From a virus, in the IMG/VR virus record IMGVR_UViG_3300047510_000343, positions 1-21,424 of that record: a DNA stretch of 21,424 nt, one strand, 5' to 3'. How positions within the stretch are numbered: the first letter of the stretch is position 1; every line of letters begins with the position of its first letter. This document shows positions 6,172 through 11,280 of the stretch, in pieces. The position numbers and the translations under genes are program-made. The notes under the pieces were generated by a model that was not told the origin of the DNA, made no database searches, and saw only the letters and a list, made by a program, of their open reading frames with translations.

Positions 6172-6272
6172 GTCTGTGTGGTAGCAGATTGAGCCGTTAG
6201 GAATGTGCCCTGTCCCTTTTCTCCTGAAGGGAACTACCACCAGGGTACATCCTTAACGGCTTTTTCTTTTTC
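6172..6272 (+). ncRNA. candidate structured phage RNA with possible pseudoknot
   Basis: This roughly 100-base segment has no good reading frame but a striking fold. Bases 6192-6212 pair with 6241-6261 over 21 positions (18 Watson-Crick, 2 G-U, 1 A-C mismatch). Inside, TCCCTT (6213-6218) pairs with AAGGGA (6227-6232). The remaining loop CTACCAC (6234-6240) is perfectly complementary to GTGGTAG at 6178-6184, before the stem, so a pseudoknot or switching pairing is possible. A promoter lies upstream and a T-rich tract follows. It could be a small regulatory RNA, a cis-acting leader or an elaborate terminator. I do not recognise a known RNA class. Confidence 0.55.
6192..6272 (+). terminator. intrinsic terminator formed by the long hairpin
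   Basis: The 21-position stem ends AACGGCT and continues directly into a T-rich run (TTTTTCTTTTTCT from 6261). This is a canonical rho-independent terminator placement, although the stem and internal loop are far longer than needed. It ends transcription from the 5806 gene and from the internal promoter. Confidence 0.75.
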
Positions 6273-6541
6273 TACCAGACCGTACTCCGAGCGTTATTAA
6301 GAACCTGCATGGGTTGCGCGGAAGTAAACACCGGCTGGCGATACACCCCGTTTCATGCCGATCCAGACTGTCAGTGAGGTACTGGACAAAGCCTCTTGTA
6401 CATGGGTGGGACAAGCAAGAGGTGGAGAGAATCGCTGGCTTCGGCTACGCTAGGCAAGGAACATCCAGAAGTGACCCTTGCGGGGCGGAGGTGGCTGCCA
6501 CCCTTGGGGAAGTTATGTCTAAAGGAAAGAAAAGTAGAAGA
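6273..6541. other. gene-free segment with several short hairpins
   Basis: Between the terminator and the next promoter I see no gene with a start site and protein-like composition. Frames here are short or have shadow-like composition. Several short inverted repeats follow one another on the plus strand: CCTCTTG 6392-6398 with CAAGAGG 6416-6422; TGGC-TTCG-GCTA 6436-6447, which has a UUCG tetraloop; GCAAGG 6454-6459 with CCTTGC 6476-6481; and GGTGG 6490-6494 with CCACC 6498-6502. This may be a second structured RNA, an origin or packaging-related DNA, or chance pairing; I cannot decide. Confidence 0.4.
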
Positions 6542-6570
6542 TTGTCAACAAGACGACAGTCAACAATAAA
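6542..6570 (+). promoter_or_regulatory. probable promoter of the plus-strand early operon, with direct repeat
   Basis: TTGTCA (6542-6547) and AATAAA (6565-6570) are 17 bases apart, upstream of the 6613 gene. The 8-base repeat GTCAACAA occurs at 6544-6551 and 6559-6566, start to start 15 bases, lying over the promoter like a possible operator. The segment is clearly more AT-rich than its surroundings. Confidence 0.45.
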
Positions 6571-6612
6571 AATAAGGTTTACATTGAGATTTCCTAACAA
6601 CAGGAGAAAACA

Positions 6613-6975
6613 ATGTTCGAGGAGTTCTGGAGCAAATACCCAAGAAAGGTCGCTAAACGTGCTGCACAAAAAGCATGGGCCAAACTATCACCACAAGAGC
6701 AAAAGTCTGCTGTAGAGGCTTTGGTGACGCATAACAAGTATTACCAGGTGAAGGGTACGGGACAGGAGTTCATCCCGCATCCTGCGACCTGGTTGAACCA
6801 GGGAAGATGGGAAGATGAGTTAGAGATCGCACCTGCACAAGAAAAGGTTGTTGTGTGGTGGGCTACAGAAAAAGGTACTGCTGAGATGGCAGCGAAAGTA
6901 AATTGTCCTGCTAGACCAGGAGAGGACTGGAACTCTTGGAAGGCAAGGATCTCTGAAAAGTTGAGGGCAGCATGA
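6613..6975 (+). CDS. replication-protein-like C-terminal domain protein
   Basis: This 120-residue protein starts at ATG 6613 with AGGAG six bases upstream. FEEFWSKYPRKVAKRAAQKA followed by AWAKLSPQEQKS and GQEFIPHPATWLNQGRWEDE is the module usually found at the C-terminus of phage replisome organisers and O-like replication initiators. Here it stands alone, without the DNA-binding N-terminal domain, and is followed by a 45-residue tail with SWKARISEKLRAA. It may help load replication proteins; in its family it is not enzymatic. It is the first gene of an operon running to 8782. Confidence 0.75.
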   Translation: MFEEFWSKYPRKVAKRAAQKAWAKLSPQEQKSAVEALVTHNKYYQVKGTGQEFIPHPATWLNQGRWEDELEIAPAQEKVVVWWATEKGTAEMAAKVNCPARPGEDWNSWKARISEKLRAA

Positions 6976-7211
6976 ACAGAGAAGACATCATCCGCATGGC
7001 GCGGGAGGTAGGTATTGAGTTTGATCCGCGATGGGGGACTTGCTACACGGGAAATGTTCAGCTTGAACGCTTCGCTGCCCTTGTTGCCGCTGCCGAGCGT
7101 GAGGCGTGTGCGAAGGTGTGTGATGAGCGGGAAGAAATTTTTCAAAAGTATTACATCAGAGGTCTTCCAGGGCAATGCGCGTCCGCCATACGAGCAAGGG
7201 GACAGTTATGA
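6972..7211 (+). CDS. conserved small phage protein
   Basis: A 79-residue protein starting at ATG 6972 (ATGA overlap). It has the recurring layout MNREDIIRMAREVG, then ERFAALVAAAEREACAKVCD, then ASAIRARG at the end. This is a frequent small protein in phages of Burkholderiales and related hosts, always of unknown function. Helical, soluble, with Cys residues in CAKVC. It couples by ATGA to the next gene. Confidence 0.8.
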   Translation: MNREDIIRMAREVGIEFDPRWGTCYTGNVQLERFAALVAAAEREACAKVCDEREEIFQKYYIRGLPGQCASAIRARGQL

Positions 7212-7393
7212 CAGACAAAGAGAAAGCCTACGCACTGCTAAGAAAGCTAGCAGACGAAACAACGTATGTGATGGTGCATCCCAACGAGTTAAGAATTCTT
7301 CTTGACGATCTTGATCATATGAGGCTTAGGGTAAGGATCGCTAGGGAAGAACTTAGCGATGCTTGGCAGCTTTATAGAGGGGATATGGCATGA
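7208..7393 (+). CDS. small hypothetical protein
   Basis: I use ATG 7208 (61 residues), which has a GGGG site about four bases upstream and overlaps the preceding stop as ATGA; the longer frame from 7175 lies wholly inside the upstream gene. The product (MTDKEKAYALLRKLADETTY, then LRILLDDLDHMRLRVRIARE) is a charged helical protein, possibly a coiled coil. No function is recognised. Confidence 0.72.
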   Translation: MTDKEKAYALLRKLADETTYVMVHPNELRILLDDLDHMRLRVRIAREELSDAWQLYRGDMA

Positions 7394-7620
7394 AACATGT
7401 AGCGCATGTGTGCTCATTTGAAAAGAACGGCAGGCCAATGATTGCCTGGGATAACGCTAAAGATATAAAGCTAGGCGACAAACTTTACGTTGCTCCAAAG
7501 CAATGGGTTGGGCTGACTGATAAAGAAGTGTTGGAAGCAATTGATGACGTTCTTGAAGGTGGTGGTTGGTTAGATGTTGCAAGAGCACTTGAGGCAGCAA
7601 TTAAAAGGAAAAACACATGA
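7390..7620 (+). CDS. small phage protein with WVGLTD module
   Basis: This 76-residue protein starts at ATG 7390, overlapping the preceding stop. The first half (MKHVAHVCSFEKNGRPMIAW, then LGDKLYVAP) resembles a short beta domain found in many small phage proteins; the second half begins KQWVGLTDKEVLEAIDDVLE and is helical. The WVGLTD motif recurs in the next gene, so these are modular paralogues. The role is unknown; such genes accumulate in early phage operons. Confidence 0.75.
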   Translation: MKHVAHVCSFEKNGRPMIAWDNAKDIKLGDKLYVAPKQWVGLTDKEVLEAIDDVLEGGGWLDVARALEAAIKRKNT

Positions 7621-7892
7621 GCGAAAACAAGAATGCAAAGACACCAGCAGACGGGCCTGTAGCTTGGGGTTGTCAGTGTGGCAGAGCGTATACGGTTACA
7701 TGTATTTCAAGCAAACCACCAAAGCGTGAATGGGTTGGGCTGACGGATGAGGACATGGAAGCACTTTTCTTGAATGAGGACGGTGTGAGGTTTGCCCGAT
7801 ACATCGAAGCCAAGCTAAAGGAGAAGAACGGCGGTGAATATCGTAACGGGGCTACGACTGAAAGAACCAAGCTAAAGGAGAAGAACGCATGA
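7617..7892 (+). CDS. small phage protein with WVGLTD module and duplicated tail
   Basis: This 91-residue protein starts at ATG 7617 in an ATGA overlap. It has a short Cys-containing N-terminus (VAWGCQCGRAYTVTC), then REWVGLTDEDMEALFLNEDG and RFARYIEAKLKEKN. The last 26 residues hold a 19-codon spaced duplication, with KLKEKN appearing twice, from a 21-base direct repeat. The second repeat copy also carries the AAAGGAG site of the next gene. Unknown function. Confidence 0.75.
   Translation: MSENKNAKTPADGPVAWGCQCGRAYTVTCISSKPPKREWVGLTDEDMEALFLNEDGVRFARYIEAKLKEKNGGEYRNGATTERTKLKEKNA
7810..7887 (+). repeat. 21-base direct repeat, two copies 57 bases apart
   Basis: Positions 7810-7830 and 7867-7887 are identical over 21 bases, beginning CCAAGCTAAAGGAGAAG. 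The offset of 57 bases keeps the reading frame, so the gene gained 19 codons. Each copy contains AAAGGAG, and only the second is followed by the ATG of the next gene (7889). Confidence 0.9.
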
Positions 7893-8272
7893 GTGGCGAT
7901 CACAACATGCACCAGAAAGAAAGAGACCCTAAAGGCTTAGATCAACACGCCCCTGGTGCAAAACTAGACGCAGAAAAACAAAGGCCATCACTAGTGTTTG
8001 AAGATATGTTTAGGGCTTTGAACGCAGTGATAGCCGTCGGTGAATACGGGGCTAGGAAGTATTCTTATGGTGGCTGGCTGTCTGTAGAGCGGGGTGAACA
8101 ACGTTACACCAACGCTATGTATAGGCACATACTTGCAGAAAACGAAGATGGTTACGACAAAGATACACAATTGCTACACGCTGCACACGTTGCATGGAAC
8201 GCAATGGCGAGGCTTGAATTGATGCTTCGCAGCGGAGAGTGGTCGCTAAGATACGGGGATGACAATGACTGA
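7889..8272 (+). CDS. dATP/dGTP diphosphohydrolase-like protein (MazZ/DUF5664 family)
   Basis: This 127-residue protein starts at ATG 7889 with GGAG eight bases upstream. GAKLDAEKQRPSLVFEDMFR, then AVIAVGEYGARKYSYGGW, RYTNAMYRHILAENEDGYDK and LLHAAHVAWNAMARLEL form the conserved core of the DUF5664 family, an all-alpha MazG-related group. Characterised members (MazZ) hydrolyse dATP and dGTP to monophosphates and help phages that replace adenine with 2-aminoadenine. No PurZ or companion polymerase is in this window, so a general nucleotide-pool role is equally possible. Acidic residues E84, E86, D87 and D90 are candidate metal ligands. Confidence 0.82.
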   Translation: MSGDHNMHQKERDPKGLDQHAPGAKLDAEKQRPSLVFEDMFRALNAVIAVGEYGARKYSYGGWLSVERGEQRYTNAMYRHILAENEDGYDKDTQLLHAAHVAWNAMARLELMLRSGEWSLRYGDDND

Positions 8273-8597
8273 CGAGCAAAAGAAGATTCTTACTTACCTG
8301 AAAAAGCGTAAGACACCTGCTGACCTAAAGTCAGTGAGGCTACAAACAAAGATCGACAAGCAGACGACTGTGAACTGCCTAAACGCTCTGCTTAAGAAAG
8401 GCTGCATCAAAACTTCGTTTAGGATAGATCCGTTTACCAAGGAACGTGTTTGGGAGTGGGTAAAGGACGAATACGAGGTCAAGAAGGTATCCAGGCCGAA
8501 GAAGAAGTTCAAGCCTGTTCTATCCAAGCCTAAGCAAAAAGAGGAAGGCGTAGACATCAGTTTCTTTAATAATCCGTTCAATTTGAGGGTCGCATGA
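8265..8597 (+). CDS. winged helix-like basic protein
   Basis: ATG 8265 is preferred over ATG 8259 because GGGG lies six bases before it; the product has 110 residues. The first 65 residues look like a winged helix (TDEQKKILTYLKKRKTPADL, then TTVNCLNALLKKGCIKTSFR and a wing ending RVWEWVKDEY). A very basic linker (KKVSRPKKKFKPVLSKPKQK) and a short hydrophobic end (ISFFNNPFNLRVA) follow. It is probably DNA-binding, perhaps a regulator of the switch to later genes; the target is unknown. Confidence 0.7.
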   Translation: MTDEQKKILTYLKKRKTPADLKSVRLQTKIDKQTTVNCLNALLKKGCIKTSFRIDPFTKERVWEWVKDEYEVKKVSRPKKKFKPVLSKPKQKEEGVDISFFNNPFNLRVA

Positions 8598-8782
8598 ATC
8601 TAAACGAAGCAGCAGCCATGAGTGCCGCACAAGACATCATCGAGCAGGCACAGTCAACAAGCGCTCTTGAACAACGAGCACTAGCAATCGTCAATCTGTC
8701 TGTAGAGCTACACAGGAAAGCCATAGACCTGAGACTGCAAGCAGAAGAGATTCTCAAAGAAATAAGGTATGGGTTAAAATGA
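8594..8782 (+). CDS. small helical protein
   Basis: A 62-residue protein starting at ATG 8594 in an ATGA overlap. The sequence is Ala-, Glu- and Leu-rich throughout (MNLNEAAAMSAAQDIIEQAQ, then ALAIVNLSVELHRKAIDLRL), predicting two long helices. No motif or family is recognised. It is the last gene before the terminator at 8806, although a 19-codon frame continues across the terminator. Confidence 0.68.
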   Translation: MNLNEAAAMSAAQDIIEQAQSTSALEQRALAIVNLSVELHRKAIDLRLQAEEILKEIRYGLK

Positions 8783-8838
8783 AAGCTGACTCCTTCCCCT
8801 CCTTTGCCCGACGCGACGTTGGGCGTTTTTTTGTATGA
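8779..8838 (+). CDS. possible 19-residue leader peptide spanning the terminator
   Basis: A short frame starts at ATG 8779, overlapping the previous stop as ATGA, crosses the entire terminator hairpin, and stops at TGA 8836-8838, overlapping the glycosyltransferase start at 8835, again as ATGA. It would encode MKADSFPSFARRDVGRFFV. A ribosome translating it would cover the hairpin and could be handed on to the next gene, which has no Shine-Dalgarno of its own. This is a coordinate observation; translation is inferred. Confidence 0.4.
   Translation: MKADSFPSFARRDVGRFFV
8806..8832 (+). terminator. intrinsic terminator between early operon and glycosyltransferases
   Basis: GCCCGACG (8806-8813) pairs with CGTTGGGC (8817-8824) across a three-base loop, followed by G and seven T (8826-8832). 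It ends two bases before the next start codon. Confidence 0.85.
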
Positions 8839-9536
8839 ATGCGGCGGTCTACACGGCGATCTTTGGTAACTATGACCCGTTGCACTACGCGGTCAGGCAA
8901 AGCGTTCCTACGGCCTTCTACGCGATCCTAGACAGCGCTAAGAAGCCTCAAGGATGGCAGCAAGTCATCACAAGCAGACGCTTCTCAGATCCGCGTATGG
9001 ATGCCAAGTGGTTCAAGGTATTCCCAGACAAGCTAGAGTTCGCTGAAGACTACGTGATCTGGATAGACGGGTCGATAAGGATCACGAGTCCTGAGTTTGT
9101 GGCCTACATGATCGATCAGGCCGGAGATACGATGGCAGCATTCCAACACCCTTGGCGGACTTGTATTTACCAAGAGGCCGGAGAGTGTTGGGATATGGTT
9201 AAGTATCAAGACCAACCTATCTTGGCTCAGGTCGAGCACTATCGGGATCAAGGGTGGCCGCAGGATGCAGGTCTTATTGCTGGCGGGGTGTTATGTTGGA
9301 AGCGGAGTTACATCAATCCCCAGGCTAATCAAGACTGGTGGGTCGAGATGATGAAATGGACGCTACAGGATCAACTGTCGTTTCCGATCATCGCGGACAG
9401 AAACGGGTTAGAGGTCAATGTTTGTACAGAAAACCTCATGGATAACAAATACTTTCAGGTGGTAGCCCACCATAGGATGGCGGAGTATGAAAAAAGTTCC
9501 GATACTCATTTGTACGGTAGGGAGTCCAAGTCTTGA
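8835..9536 (+). CDS. DUF616-type glycosyltransferase-like protein
   Basis: This 233-residue protein starts at ATG 8835, immediately after a terminator T-tract and without a Shine-Dalgarno. The N-terminus VYTAIFGNYDPLH begins at residue 5 as the family expects, so the start is credible. Further DUF616 features are PRMDAKWFKVFPDKL, the DxD-like YVIWIDGSIRI (Asp78) and a later NPQANQDWWVE region. The family is a GT-A-like glycosyltransferase group. It may modify a surface or virion glycan. Its 3' end overlaps the next gene by 50 bases in another frame. Confidence 0.8.
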   Translation: MNAAVYTAIFGNYDPLHYAVRQSVPTAFYAILDSAKKPQGWQQVITSRRFSDPRMDAKWFKVFPDKLEFAEDYVIWIDGSIRITSPEFVAYMIDQAGDTMAAFQHPWRTCIYQEAGECWDMVKYQDQPILAQVEHYRDQGWPQDAGLIAGGVLCWKRSYINPQANQDWWVEMMKWTLQDQLSFPIIADRNGLEVNVCTENLMDNKYFQVVAHHRMAEYEKSSDTHLYGRESKS

Positions 9537-10179
9537 AATCACGCTGTCGAGCATCCGTCTATACGCCAAAGAAGCGCCTATTTATTTGTCGAGCAGAACC
9601 GAGACAATGGACGAACGAGTTTACAAGTGGGTACTCAACTCGTCGGGTAACTTTGGTGATGCCTACAACCGGATCATGGACGACGCATTCCAATACCACG
9701 ATGCAGTCATCATTGCCAACGACGACATCTGCCTGACCCCAGACTCCTATAGACTCATTCTTGAGGATGCCGAGCATCTACAGAAGGCTGGACATAAAGT
9801 CGGGGTTTTAGGTGCGAGGTCTGACTACATCTTAGAGGCCCAGAACATCCGGTTCGAGGGCGGTGCAAGACACGGGATGAAGTGGGCAGAAGAAGAGACG
9901 ATCAAAGAAACGAGCGTCATTGCGCCGATCTTTGCTTACATCACGAAGGAAGCCTTTCAGGCGGTTAGGTTTCCTCCGATCAATTGGTTTTCAGATAACG
10001 TGTTTTGTCATACACTTACGGTATGTGACTTTAAGCATTTTGTTTCAAGGAGTTACGTCCATCACGCAGGAAGTCAAAGCGTTGGAAAGGATGACTCCAA
10101 GAACATCAAGGAGGCAGCAGCATGGCTGTGGAAAAACGAACCAGGGATAGCAAGGCATTACCGTCTCCCTACAAGCTAA
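9487..10179 (+). CDS. family 2-like glycosyltransferase
   Basis: This 230-residue protein starts at ATG 9487, 50 bases inside the DUF616 gene. The opening VPILICTVGSPSLEITLSSI with a Rossmann-like strand, the metal-binding VIIANDDICLT (N78-D79-D80) and the C-terminal SYVHHAGSQSVG follow the GT-A / GT2 layout, with nucleotide-sugar binding early and an acceptor-side histidine late. It should transfer a sugar from a nucleotide donor; donor and acceptor cannot be read. Two adjacent transferases suggest stepwise building of a glycan on a virion protein or host surface polymer. Confidence 0.78.
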   Translation: MKKVPILICTVGSPSLEITLSSIRLYAKEAPIYLSSRTETMDERVYKWVLNSSGNFGDAYNRIMDDAFQYHDAVIIANDDICLTPDSYRLILEDAEHLQKAGHKVGVLGARSDYILEAQNIRFEGGARHGMKWAEEETIKETSVIAPIFAYITKEAFQAVRFPPINWFSDNVFCHTLTVCDFKHFVSRSYVHHAGSQSVGKDDSKNIKEAAAWLWKNEPGIARHYRLPTS

Positions 10180-10250
10180 AAGTGCCTCCTGTACCTATCA
10201 GGTATGACAGGAAAGTAGGCATTCCTTTGCAACCCAAGGAAAAGAAATGA
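10122..10250 (+). CDS. 42-residue basic, proline-rich protein
   Basis: ATG 10122 lies in the end of the glycosyltransferase gene, with AAGGAGG seven bases upstream, one of the strongest ribosome binding sites in the window, and the frame ends in an ATGA overlap with the next gene. The product (MAVEKRTRDSKALPSPYKLK, then VPPVPIRYDRKVGIPLQPKE) is basic and proline-rich, likely without its own fold. Unknown function; it may bind another protein. Confidence 0.72.
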   Translation: MAVEKRTRDSKALPSPYKLKVPPVPIRYDRKVGIPLQPKEKK

Positions 10251-10729
10251 AAGGCTTGCTTTCCCCGAAGGTAATGATTGTCCTTAAGAATGGCGAGGAC
10301 GAAGAGTCATCAGATTGTCCGATTGCTACGCAAGACATTGAGGTTAACCTCAACAACCGTCAGAAAGCGATAGACAAGGCTCAGTATGGGCCTATGAACC
10401 CTAACGAGCCTAATAGTCAGTATTGGCGTGATATGGGTGCTAAGTGGCGTGTTTCTGGTGAGCAAGCAAAGAAGTCTCGTTGTGGTAACTGCGCTGCGTT
10501 TAACCAAAAACAGTCCATGCTTGACTGTATTGAACAAGGTTTAGGCGAGGAAGATGATTGGTCGGCGGTCGATGCTGGCGATCTTGGTTTCTGCGAGATA
10601 TTTGATTTTAAATGCGCTGCGCTGAGAACTTGTGCAGCGTGGGTTACTGGTGGCCCTATCACAGACGAGGAAAACGATGAAGAAGGCGATATGGGAGAAG
10701 GCGAGGCCGAAGAAACTGGGGAAGAGTGA
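10247..10729 (+). CDS. cysteine-rich, probably metal-binding phage protein
   Basis: This 160-residue protein starts at ATG 10247 (ATGA). After an N-terminal 65 residues with YGPMNPNEPNSQYWRDMGAKW, it has SRCGNCAAF (C79, C82), DCIEQG (C93), then GFCEIFDFKCAALRTCAAW (C116, C123, C129) and GGPI, ending in an acidic tail of about 25 residues. The Cys pattern and aromatic surroundings recall a small family seen in uncultured marine and freshwater phages. An iron-sulfur or zinc site is likely; the metal and function are unknown. Confidence 0.72.
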   Translation: MKGLLSPKVMIVLKNGEDEESSDCPIATQDIEVNLNNRQKAIDKAQYGPMNPNEPNSQYWRDMGAKWRVSGEQAKKSRCGNCAAFNQKQSMLDCIEQGLGEEDDWSAVDAGDLGFCEIFDFKCAALRTCAAWVTGGPITDEENDEEGDMGEGEAEETGEE

Positions 10730-10835
10730 ACCTCTTTCCAAGTCTGAGAAGAAGTCCGCTAAGACTATGGCCGCATCTGCTGGCAGACCCTACCCTAATC
10801 TTGTGGATAACATGAGAGCAGCGAGGAAGAAATGA
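10677..10835 (+). CDS. 52-residue basic protein
   Basis: I use ATG 10677, with GAGG eight bases upstream; the frame continues 5' to 10632 but inside the previous gene. The product (MKKAIWEKARPKKLGKSEPL, then TMAASAGRPYPNLVDNMRAA) is strongly basic. The ending AGRPYPNLVDNMRAARKK seems familiar from small phage proteins in this position. It overlaps the Cys-rich gene by 53 bases and the next gene by 4. Possibly a nucleic-acid-binding or internal virion protein; inference only. Confidence 0.65.
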   Translation: MKKAIWEKARPKKLGKSEPLSKSEKKSAKTMAASAGRPYPNLVDNMRAARKK

Positions 10836-10987
10836 AAAAAACCAAGGCTGAAAAGAAGATCAGTAAGGTTATGACCGAATTCGGCAAGGGACAACTCCAT
10901 TCAGGTAAGGGTGGGCCAGTTGTCAAGAGTCAGAAACAGGCGGTAGCGATTGCCCTATCTCAAGCTGGCAAAGCTAAAAAGAAATGA
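10832..10987 (+). CDS. 51-residue basic protein, DUF6496-like
   Basis: ATG 10832 to TGA 10987, joined by ATGA on both sides. The sequence KKISKVMTEFGKGQLHSGKG, then GPVVKSQKQAVAIALSQAGK matches the short pattern of the DUF6496 family (VM.EF..G.LHSG...GP.VKS.KQA.AIALS.A), widespread in bacteria and phages without known function. It is basic and probably binds nucleic acid or packs with the adjacent basic proteins. Confidence 0.78.
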   Translation: MKKTKAEKKISKVMTEFGKGQLHSGKGGPVVKSQKQAVAIALSQAGKAKKK

Positions 10988-11280
10988 CTGCCGCTTGGAC
11001 TAGGAAAGAAGGTAAGAACGCTAAGGGTGGCCTGAACGAGAAGGGTCGGAAATCTTACGAGGCTGCAAACCCTGGTTCTAACCTGAAGGCTCCCGTTAAG
11101 AGCGGCGATAACCCGCGTAGAGCGTCTTTCCTAGCGAGAATGGGTAACATGCCAGGCCCAGAGCGTAAACCTGATGGTAGCCCTACTAGACTACTTCTCA
11201 GTCTAAAGGCATGGGGTGCAAGTAGTAAGGAAGATGCAAAAGCGAAAGCAAAGGCAATCTCGGCGAGGAATAAGAAGTGA
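10984..11280 (+). CDS. 98-residue basic protein, DUF6321-like
   Basis: This protein starts at ATG 10984 (ATGA). MTAAWTRKEGKNAKGGLNEK, then LKAPVKSGDNPRRASFLARM and GNMPGPERKPDGSPTRLLLS form a recognisable conserved family (DUF6321-like) in phages and bacteria; the name is from memory. It is rich in Lys, Arg, Ala and Gly with few hydrophobics, like a small nucleic-acid-binding protein. It sits as the third member of a run of basic genes just before the packaging region. Confidence 0.78.
   Translation: MTAAWTRKEGKNAKGGLNEKGRKSYEAANPGSNLKAPVKSGDNPRRASFLARMGNMPGPERKPDGSPTRLLLSLKAWGASSKEDAKAKAKAISARNKK

Noticed and set aside
6172-6541. Known RNA classes (tRNA, tmRNA, RNase P RNA, group I or II intron)
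   Set aside because: No cloverleaf, CCA end, tag frame or conserved core of these RNAs could be found by reading the sequence.
6314-6715. 133-codon plus-strand frame across the gene-free region
   Set aside because: The residues are shadow-like, and its end overlaps the well supported 6613 gene by about 100 bases with no ribosome binding site at its start.
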